From: Betaproteobacteria bacterium | GTDB taxonomy: Bacteria; Pseudomonadota; Gammaproteobacteria; Burkholderiales; SG8-41 | Length of the DNA stretch: 11,179 nucleotides | Assembly (NCBI GenBank): GCA_021414185.1 | Contig: JAIOOZ010000141.1 | Location: forward strand, 1-11,179 | Reading direction: 5' to 3' | Shown: piece by piece, positions 6,119-11,179 of the stretch | Layout: every line of letters begins with the position of its first letter | Position numbering within the stretch: the first letter of the stretch is position 1 | Notes under the pieces: model-generated | What the model was told of the DNA's origin: nothing | Seen by the model: only the letters and a program-made list of their open reading frames with translations | The model's database searches: none | Made by a program: the position numbers and the translations under genes

Positions 6119-6166
6119 AGGTATGTGTTCTCCGGTTTAGCGGCGGCTGCCGCGATGAGTCTGTCG

Positions 6167-7534
6167 TTAAACGCTGCGCAAATGCCACGCCTTGGGGCGC
6201 AGGAAAGTCTGTATGCCGTAAGTCGACAAAGTGAGCCCGATGCCCGAATGCTTGAGCCCCGACCACGGCAGGCGCGGGCTTACGCGGTCACAGCAGTTCC
6301 AGTACACCGAGCCGGATTTGATCTGCGCCAGAATTTTCTCCGCGCGCTCACGGTCGGGTGTGTAAACGCCGGCGGTGAGTCCATAGGCGGTGTCGTTCAT
6401 GAGCCTGGTCGCTTCATTGTCATCATTCACTTTCTGGATGCCGATGACGGGCCCGAAACTCTCCTCGCGCATGATTTCCATGCGGTGATCGACGTCGCTC
6501 AACACCGTCGGCGCGAAGTAATGTCCTTTGCGCGTCAGCGGCTTGCCGCCCATCAGCAGGTTCGCCCCCTTTTTCTTCGCATCCGCGACCTGGCGCTTCA
6601 ACACCGCCAACTGGGCTTTACGCGTCAGCGGACCGATATAAGTCGTGTCGTCGCGCGGATCGCCGATTTTGAAGCCGCGCACTGTGGCGACAAACGCATC
6701 GACGAAATCGACATAGATGCTCTCGTGCACATATATGCGCTCGACCGCGCAGCAGCTCTGCCCGGTGTTGTAGAACGCGCCGTCGGCCGTCGATGCGGCG
6801 GCGGCTTTCACATCGGCGTCCTCGCACACGTAGATCGGATCCTTGCCGCCAAGCTCCAGTTGCACCTTGATCATGCGCTTGGCGGCGGCTGACGCAATCT
6901 TGCGTCCGGTCGCATACGATCCGGTGAAGAATATGCCGTCCACCGGCTGGCGCGCCAGCGACGCGCCGATTTCCCCGCCGCCCACCACCGCCACAAACAC
7001 GTCCTGCGGGACGCCTGAGGCGTGCAGCATTTTCGCGATCTCGAGCCCGCTAAGCGTCGCGAACTCGGACGGCTTGTACAGCACGGCGTTGCCCGTCAGC
7101 AGCGCCGGCACGAACACATTGGCGCCGACGAAGTACGGATAGTTCCACGCCGAAATGTTGGCGACGACGCCGAGCGGCTCGTAAGCTATTTTCTCCTCGA
7201 GCCCGCGATCGGCGAACACCACTTCGTCCTTGAGGACTTTCGCCGCATTGTTGATGAAAAAATCGATGCGGCCGAGCACGCCGTTGAGTTCGTTGCGCGA
7301 CTGCGCGATCGGCTTGCCGACTTCGCTGGTGAGGATTTTCGCCAGATCTTCGTGCCGCGCGCGCACCTGCTCGCGAAAGCGCGTCATCACGTCGATGCGC
7401 TCGGTTGAGGGCCGTTGCGCCCACGCCGGCTGCGCCGCGCGCGCTGCCTGGTATTTTTGTTTCACAGCAGCAGCGGTATCGGCCGGGACTTTCGCGATCA
7501 GCGCGTGCGTGGCCGGGTTCAGAATTTTCAGCAT
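6167..7534 (-). CDS. NAD(P)-dependent aldehyde dehydrogenase
   Basis: A complete 455-residue cytoplasmic aldehyde dehydrogenase. Cofactor and active-site landmarks are intact: SAWNYP with N131, YKPSE with K154, FFTGSYATGRKI (202-212), the general base E227 in VQLELGGKDP, the catalytic C261 in NTGQSCCA, and EESFGPV (357-363). Length and sequence resemble the succinate-semialdehyde/gamma-glutamyl aminoaldehyde group more than betaine aldehyde dehydrogenases, but the substrate cannot be read from sequence. In its cluster it would oxidise the gamma-glutamyl amino-aldehyde made by the adjacent alcohol dehydrogenase to the acid. The start at 7534 (MLKILNPATH) is chosen because it begins the conserved domain; the open frame runs on to 7663 only through a palindromic repeat. 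The ribosome site is weak (GGA 14 nt upstream). The 134-bp gap to the hydrolase gene is the largest inside the four-gene cluster and could contain its own promoter. Confidence 0.9.
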   Translation of the reverse strand: MLKILNPATHALIAKVPADTAAAVKQKYQAARAAQPAWAQRPSTERIDVMTRFREQVRARHEDLAKILTSEVGKPIAQSRNELNGVLGRIDFFINNAAKVLKDEVVFADRGLEEKIAYEPLGVVANISAWNYPYFVGANVFVPALLTGNAVLYKPSEFATLSGLEIAKMLHASGVPQDVFVAVVGGGEIGASLARQPVDGIFFTGSYATGRKIASAAAKRMIKVQLELGGKDPIYVCEDADVKAAAASTADGAFYNTGQSCCAVERIYVHESIYVDFVDAFVATVRGFKIGDPRDDTTYIGPLTRKAQLAVLKRQVADAKKKGANLLMGGKPLTRKGHYFAPTVLSDVDHRMEIMREESFGPVIGIQKVNDDNEATRLMNDTAYGLTAGVYTPDRERAEKILAQIKSGSVYWNCCDRVSPRLPWSGLKHSGIGLTLSTYGIQTFLRPKAWHLRSV

Positions 7535-7581
7535 GATTGTGGTTGTTCCAGTGTGCTGTGAGTGAAGCCTGAAACTAACTG

Positions 7582-7653
7582 CGTCGTTCCCGCGCAGGCG
7601 GGAACCCAGGACATCCAAATGCCTCTGGTTGCCCGCCTGCGCGGGCATGACGA
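7582..7653. repeat. REP-like inverted repeat between the hydrolase and ALDH genes
   Basis: CCCGCGCAGGCGGG (7589-7602) and CCCGCCTGCGCGGG (7632-7645) are reverse complements, and the similarity extends outward (TCGT...AACCCAGG against CCTCTGGTT...ACGA). Each unit is also an internal palindrome (CCCGC...GCGGG). This is the pattern of the very common proteobacterial repeat of the type 'TTCCCGCGCAGGCGGGAA'. Read through on the minus strand it yields the familiar spurious peptide MPAQAGNQ...SRLRGND. It may act as a transcript-processing or attenuation site inside the operon. Confidence 0.85.
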
Positions 7654-7668
7654 GCAATGGCAAGATCT

Positions 7669-8451
7669 TTATGCACGCTTGCGCACGGCATTCAGAAATT
7701 CTTCGAGTATGGGCGCGGGGCTCAGCACCGTTTCATCCGATGGATGCAGGAATTCGGGATGCCACTGCACGCCGAACACGTAGCCGCGCCCCTGCCAGCG
7801 GATGGCTTCGATCACGCGGTCGGGTTCCGAGTACGCTTCGACAGTGAGTTCGCGCCCCAGCGTCTTGATCGACTGGTGGTGTATGGAGTTCACCTTGCCG
7901 GTGCGCGCGTCGGGATACAGCCGCGCGAGCCCGGATTCGGGTTCGATGCTGATCTCGTGAAAATTCTGCTCGTACGCGTTGGGCGCGCGATGCCCGATGG
8001 TGCCGGGCAACTGGCTGTTGATGTCCTGGTGCAGCGTGCCGCCGAACGCCACGTTGATGAGCTGCGCGCCGCGGCACACGCCGAGCACCGGCTTGTCGGC
8101 CTCGATAAACTCATGCAGCACTTCCATTTCGTAGATATCGCGCACGCGGTCACCCGCCCATTCCGGCTGCAGCGGTTCCTCGCCGTAGGTCTCGGGGGCG
8201 AGGTCGGCCCCGCCCTGCAGCACCAGCGCGTCGAGGTGTTTCGCATAATCGGAGAGGCGGATACTGCTGCGATGGATGATGCCGTCCTTGTCGACCGACG
8301 GAATCATGAACACGAGCACGTCGCGCGACATCACCCAGTGCGCCATCGACTGCTCGAGATACTGCAGCGTCTTGCTCTGTACGCCTATGCTCGACGGCTC
8401 GGGATGAAAAAAGCGCGCCGAAACGCCGATTTTAAGTGTGTGCTTGCGCAT
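7669..8451 (-). CDS. PuuD-like gamma-glutamyl amide hydrolase (class I glutamine amidotransferase fold)
   Basis: The 260-residue protein matches the peptidase C26 / PuuD group, which hydrolyses gamma-glutamyl amides such as gamma-glutamyl-GABA to glutamate and the free amino acid. The catalytic triad is visible: nucleophile C126 in PVLGVCRGAQLINV, and H231 and E233 in FGVQWHPEF. GGADLAPETYG (80-90), GGTLHQD (137-143) and NSIHHQSIK (188-196) are also family-typical, and the length matches PuuD (about 254). The start ATG at 8451 lies 2 nt after the stop of the alcohol dehydrogenase gene, which suggests translational coupling; the conserved IGVSARFF begins at residue 8, while the upstream extension to 8499 overlaps the previous gene. 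In this cluster it would release glutamate in the last step, regenerating the carrier used by the synthetase. Hydrolysis of a gamma-glutamyl amide is likely; the exact substrate is inferred. Confidence 0.88.
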   Translation of the reverse strand: MRKHTLKIGVSARFFHPEPSSIGVQSKTLQYLEQSMAHWVMSRDVLVFMIPSVDKDGIIHRSSIRLSDYAKHLDALVLQGGADLAPETYGEEPLQPEWAGDRVRDIYEMEVLHEFIEADKPVLGVCRGAQLINVAFGGTLHQDINSQLPGTIGHRAPNAYEQNFHEISIEPESGLARLYPDARTGKVNSIHHQSIKTLGRELTVEAYSEPDRVIEAIRWQGRGYVFGVQWHPEFLHPSDETVLSPAPILEEFLNAVRKRA

Positions 8452-8453
8452 GC

Positions 8454-9602
8454 TCACATCGCTTCGGTAAATAGACGCTCGAAATCGCCGCGCGTGCACG
8501 GCCGCGGATTGGTCTGGTGGCAGATATCGTCGACCGCGACATCCAGCAATTTCGGCAGATGCTCTTTAGACACTTTTACGGCGCCAAGTTTCGCCGGGAT
8601 ACCGACTTCGCGTTTAAGCGCGGTCAGCCAATCGACAAACGCATCCGCGCTCGCCTCCCTGGAGCCGCGCGCAATACCTACCGCCTCGGCCATGATGGCG
8701 AAGCGTTCCAGCTCCACCGACTGGTTAAAGCGCATCACGTAGTCGATCATGATGCCGTTGGCGAGGCCGTGATGCAGGTCGGCGACCGTCGACAGCGCAT
8801 GCGCGCAGGAATGGGTGGCGCCGAGGTCTTTCTGAAACGCCACCGCGCCCATCAGCGAGGCCATCAGCATGTCGGAGCGCGCCTGCAGGTTTTTGGGTTC
8901 GCGCACTGCAACCGGCAGCGCGCGCGCGGCGATGCGCACGCCTTCGAGCGCGATGCCGTCGCACATCGGATGATAGCCCTTGGCTATGTACGACTCGACA
9001 TTGTGGGTGAGCGCGTCCATGCCCGTCGCCGCGGTCACATGCGCCGGCAGGTCGAGCGTCAGTTCGGGATCGGCAAACACCGCTTTGGCCAACAGCTTGG
9101 CCGAGAAAATTATTTTCTTGATATGCGTGGCGTCGTCCGAGATCACGCTCGAGCGCCCAACTTCGCTGCCGGTACCGGCGGTCGTCGGCAAGGCGATAAA
9201 ACACGGCAGCTCATGCTCGATGGCACGCACCTGCGGATGGTCCCAAGCGTATTCGAGCACGCTGCCGGGATGATTGGACATCAGGGCGATGACCTTGGCC
9301 ACGTCGAGCGCAGCGCCGCCGCCGAAGCCGATGACTGCGTCAGCCTTGTGCTGTTTGAAGGCAGCAACGCCGGCATCGACCTGGCTTTTGACCGGGTTGC
9401 CCCAAACGCCCGCGAAGACTTCAACCGCCAGGCCGCTGAGCGTCGACTTGAATTCAGCCAGCAGCGGCAAGGCAGCTATGCCCTTGTCGGTGACTATCAG
9501 CGGACGCCGGCAGCCGCGGGCGGCGAGATACTTCGCGGCCTCGCGGCGCGCGCCGGCGCCGAAATGGATTTCCGTGGGAAAAGCGAAACGATGGATTGCC
9601 AT
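8454..9602 (-). CDS. Iron-containing (group III) alcohol dehydrogenase
   Basis: A complete 382-residue member of the iron-dependent alcohol dehydrogenase family, the usual length. The NAD-binding GGG motif is at 94-96 (GFGGGAALDVAKV), followed by LPTTAGTGSE (138-147). The metal ligands correspond to those of lactaldehyde reductase FucO: D196 and H200 in TGMDALTHNVESY, H264 in GATHSCAHAL and H278 in LHHGLANGIM; H268 matches the additional conserved active-site histidine. The enzyme would interconvert an alcohol and an aldehyde with NAD(H). It lies between a glutamine synthetase-like ligase (12 nt from that stop) and a gamma-glutamyl hydrolase (2 nt to that start). This placement suggests that it oxidises the hydroxyl of a gamma-glutamylated amino alcohol, a step not needed in polyamine catabolism. 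Family assignment is firm; the substrate is inferred from neighbours. A lone role in short-chain alcohol metabolism is the alternative. Confidence 0.92.
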   Translation of the reverse strand: MAIHRFAFPTEIHFGAGARREAAKYLAARGCRRPLIVTDKGIAALPLLAEFKSTLSGLAVEVFAGVWGNPVKSQVDAGVAAFKQHKADAVIGFGGGAALDVAKVIALMSNHPGSVLEYAWDHPQVRAIEHELPCFIALPTTAGTGSEVGRSSVISDDATHIKKIIFSAKLLAKAVFADPELTLDLPAHVTAATGMDALTHNVESYIAKGYHPMCDGIALEGVRIAARALPVAVREPKNLQARSDMLMASLMGAVAFQKDLGATHSCAHALSTVADLHHGLANGIMIDYVMRFNQSVELERFAIMAEAVGIARGSREASADAFVDWLTALKREVGIPAKLGAVKVSKEHLPKLLDVAVDDICHQTNPRPCTRGDFERLFTEAM

Positions 9603-9614
9603 GCAGAGTCCGGA

Positions 9615-10982
9615 TCAGATGATTTCGAAGTAGCGCTTCAATTCCCAGTCGGTGACCGCGTCCTGGAACTGGCGCCACTCCCATTCGCGTGTCTTGACGT
9701 AATGATCGACAAACTCCTCGCCGAAGAGTTCGCGCGCGATTTTCGATTTTTTGAGATTCGCGGTGGCTTCCATCAGGTTGCGCGGCAGGCGCGGTATGCG
9801 GCTTGCCTTCGCGCTGTCACCTTCGAGCGGCGCGGTGGTGAGCTTGAGGCCTTTTTCGATGCCATAGAGCCCGGCGGCTATGCACGCTGCCACCGCGAGA
9901 TAGGCATTCGTATCGGCGCCGGGACAGCGCGTTTCGATACGCGTTGATTTCGACGACCCCGCGATCACGCGCAGGCTGGCAGTGCGGTTGTCCATGCCCC
10001 AGGTCGCTTTCACCGGCGCCCAGAAACCATCGACCAACCGCTTGTAACTGTTGATGGTCGGCGCGAAGAACACCTGGATGTCCTGCAGGCAATGCAATTG
10101 CCCGGCGAGATAGCTCTCGAACAGCTTGCTCATGCGACGCGGCGATTTCGCGTCGTAAAACAGGTTGGCCTTGCCGTCCGACAGGCTTTGATGCACGTGA
10201 CCACTGCAACCGGGGTACTGCGCGTTCCACTTCGCCATGAAGCTTGGCATGATGCCAAAGCGGTGGCCGATTTCCTTGGCAGCGGTTTTGAACAGCACGG
10301 CGCGATCTGCAGCCTCCAGTGCTTCCGAATAAAGAATCGCCGCTTCGTAAACGCCGGGGCCGGTTTCGGTATGCAAGCCTTCGATCGGAATCCCGAACTG
10401 CGGCATCTCTTCCATCAGCGCCTTGAAAAACGGCTGGTTCTGGCTGGCGCGGATCAGCGAATAGCCAAACATGCCGGGCGTGATGGTTTCCGGCTGCGTG
10501 TAGTTCTTGGCAGCCAGGCTTTGCGAAGTTTCGCGGAAATTGAACCACTCGTATTCGACGCCGGCCAGTACCTTAAAGCCTTTTTTCGCGCCGCGTGCGA
10601 GGACCTTTTTAAGGAGTTGCCGCGGGCATACCGGCGACGGCTGGTCCTTGCCATCGACAAAATCGGCGAGAAAGAACGGTACGTTGTCGTCCCACGGCAC
10701 GCGGCGGAATGTGTTGAGATCGATTTTCGCCAGCGCGTCGGGGAAACCAGTGTGCCACCCCGTCCACGTCGCGTTGTCATAGCACTGATCGCCCATGTCC
10801 CAGCCGAACACGACGTTGCAAAACCCGAATCCGGCATCCACCGCGGACAGGAATTTTTCCTTGTGGATGTATTTTCCGCGCAGCACGCCGTCGATATCGG
10901 TGACGGCCACTTTCACGCGCGCGGCAGGCGACGCGCGCACGAGATCGATGATTTTCTGGTTCGACGACTGGCCTTTACGCAT
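9615..10982 (-). CDS. Glutamine synthetase-like gamma-glutamyl amide ligase (PuuA/IpuC/GlnA4 type)
   Basis: The 455-residue protein has the glutamine synthetase fold, with a short beta-grasp N-terminal domain (ARVKVAVTDIDGVLRGKYI) and a catalytic domain. Active-site motifs are present: E143 and E145 in GVEYEWF, E206 and E213 in HTETGPGVYEAA, H262 in GHVHQSL, NSYKRLV (311-317), and R338, R348, E350 and R352 around STRIETRCPGADTNAYL. Length and motif style fit the group that ligates glutamate to amines (PuuA on putrescine, IpuC on isopropylamine, Streptomyces GlnA4 on ethanolamine) rather than housekeeping GlnA. Such enzymes use ATP to make a gamma-glutamyl amide. It is the first gene of the minus-strand cluster, preceded by an excellent ribosome site (AGGAGG, 8 nt). 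The next gene, 12 nt on, encodes an iron-type alcohol dehydrogenase. Ligase class is confident; the amine is not determinable from sequence alone, but an amino alcohol is favoured. Confidence 0.9.
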   Translation of the reverse strand: MRKGQSSNQKIIDLVRASPAARVKVAVTDIDGVLRGKYIHKEKFLSAVDAGFGFCNVVFGWDMGDQCYDNATWTGWHTGFPDALAKIDLNTFRRVPWDDNVPFFLADFVDGKDQPSPVCPRQLLKKVLARGAKKGFKVLAGVEYEWFNFRETSQSLAAKNYTQPETITPGMFGYSLIRASQNQPFFKALMEEMPQFGIPIEGLHTETGPGVYEAAILYSEALEAADRAVLFKTAAKEIGHRFGIMPSFMAKWNAQYPGCSGHVHQSLSDGKANLFYDAKSPRRMSKLFESYLAGQLHCLQDIQVFFAPTINSYKRLVDGFWAPVKATWGMDNRTASLRVIAGSSKSTRIETRCPGADTNAYLAVAACIAAGLYGIEKGLKLTTAPLEGDSAKASRIPRLPRNLMEATANLKKSKIARELFGEEFVDHYVKTREWEWRQFQDAVTDWELKRYFEII

Positions 10983-10990
10983 GCTGGCTA

Positions 10991-10996
10991 CCTCCT
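10991..10996 (-). promoter_or_regulatory. Strong Shine-Dalgarno site of the synthetase gene
   Basis: AGGAGG on the minus strand, 8 nt before the ATG at 10982. It is the best ribosome site of the minus-strand cluster and supports this gene as the first of the operon. Confidence 0.8.
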
Positions 10997-11026
10997 GCTT
11001 GTCGCGCCGCGAGCGACGGAAAAAAT

Positions 11027-11054
11027 ATTATGCCCGATAATTTAGAGTGCCTAA
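11027..11054 (-). promoter_or_regulatory. Possible sigma70-type promoter of the synthetase cluster
   Basis: On the minus strand CATAAT (11032-11027) is a fair -10 box in a short AT-rich stretch that stands out in this GC-rich DNA. TTAGGC (11054-11049) lies 16 nt upstream as a poor -35 box. It would start transcription about 40 nt before the ATG. The match is weak and an activator may be needed. Confidence 0.3.
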
Positions 11055-11074
11055 CACCATGAAACGCGCGATGC

Positions 11075-11174
11075 GCTGTCACGATTTTGGCTCAGAACGC
11101 GAAGCAAGGCACGACGCTTAGTCATTCTAAGCTAGTGGCTTGCGACAATGTTATGGGCCAAAACTCGTGCCAGC
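11075..11174. repeat. 100-bp inverted-repeat element upstream of the synthetase cluster
   Basis: GCTGTCACGATTTTGGCTCA (11075-11094) is repeated in inverted orientation at 11154-11174, with two mismatches and one extra base. Inside, GCAAG-G-CAC (11104-11112) faces GTG-G-CTTGC (11136-11144), around a perfect inner stem GCTTAG-TCATT-CTAAGC (11116-11132). The element as a whole could fold into one long hairpin. No gene is seen in 10983-11179. It could be a small non-autonomous mobile element or a structured upstream region. Confidence 0.7.
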
Positions 11175-11179
11175 CCGAA

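Noticed and set aside
6119..6166. Manganese (yybP-ykoY) riboswitch before the TerC-family gene
   Set aside because: The gap is only 48 bp with one small hairpin, too short and without the conserved loops.
5102..6892. A 596-codon open frame on the plus strand
   Set aside because: It runs antisense to the Nudix, TerC and aldehyde dehydrogenase genes, is rich in Arg, His and Gln as expected from reversed GC-rich coding DNA, and shows no family motif.
7535..7663. N-terminal extension of the aldehyde dehydrogenase starting MPLLVMPAQAG
   Set aside because: It is the translation of a REP-like palindrome, not conserved protein; the family domain begins at MLKILNP.
8452..8499. Earlier start for the PuuD-like gene
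   Set aside because: It would overlap the alcohol dehydrogenase end by 46 bases and adds 16 residues not seen in the family; the ATG at 8451 is directly after that stop codon.
8517..9947. A 476-codon plus-strand open frame opposite the alcohol dehydrogenase and synthetase genes
   Set aside because: It has antisense-type composition and no recognisable domain; the minus strand encodes two enzymes with intact catalytic motifs over the same bases.
6167..10982. Classical Puu putrescine operon
   Set aside because: No PuuB-type oxidase, PuuP permease, PuuE aminotransferase or PuuR repressor is present; an alcohol dehydrogenase takes the oxidase position.

Overview
The window is about 60% GC by eye, tightly packed, and rich in small palindromic intergenic repeats. 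A Bug/TctC-type periplasmic receptor, a DUF4743-type Nudix protein, an NYN-LOTUS protein and a TIGR03262-type aminoethylphosphonate permease together suggest a betaproteobacterium, probably of the Burkholderiales. This is inferred from gene content only. No rRNA, tRNA, CRISPR array, transposase or phage gene was seen.

Left part, plus strand (1-3447): the 3' end of an ABC permease of the 2-aminoethylphosphonate (AEP) type is followed by phnW (AEP:pyruvate aminotransferase) and, 9 nt later, a cupin-like protein of the ureidoglycolate lyase (AllA, PF04115) family. No C-P bond-cleaving enzyme (PhnX or PhnA) lies in the window, so the AEP pathway must be completed outside it or differently. After a 95-bp gap comes a stand-alone gene for an NYN-domain putative RNase with a C-terminal LOTUS/OST-HTH domain. 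It ends at a convergent junction (3448-3652) holding a hairpin and an inverted pair of REP-like palindromes.

Right part, minus strand, transcribed from 10982 down to 3653: a glutamine synthetase-like ligase, an iron-type alcohol dehydrogenase, a PuuD-like class I glutamine-amidotransferase hydrolase and an NAD(P)-dependent aldehyde dehydrogenase form a compact cluster. Together they read as a gamma-glutamylation pathway for an amino alcohol: ligate glutamate to the amine, oxidise the alcohol to aldehyde and then to acid, and hydrolyse off glutamate. An alcohol dehydrogenase stands where the polyamine pathway would have the FAD oxidase PuuB, so the substrate is more likely ethanolamine or a similar amino alcohol than putrescine. 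Downstream follow a TerC/YgdQ-family membrane protein, a DUF4743-Nudix gene and a Bug receptor gene.

The last two genes look damaged in the same way. Each keeps its frame but lacks roughly 40 residues that the family normally has. In the Nudix protein the missing part is the catalytic Nudix box; in the Bug protein it is a core strand and helix of the first lobe. A 121-bp element with 20-bp terminal inverted repeats lies between them. Four different palindromic repeat elements occupy the longer intergenic gaps (3464-3670, 4556-4676, 7582-7653, 11075-11174). No gene-free stretch exceeds 300 bases.
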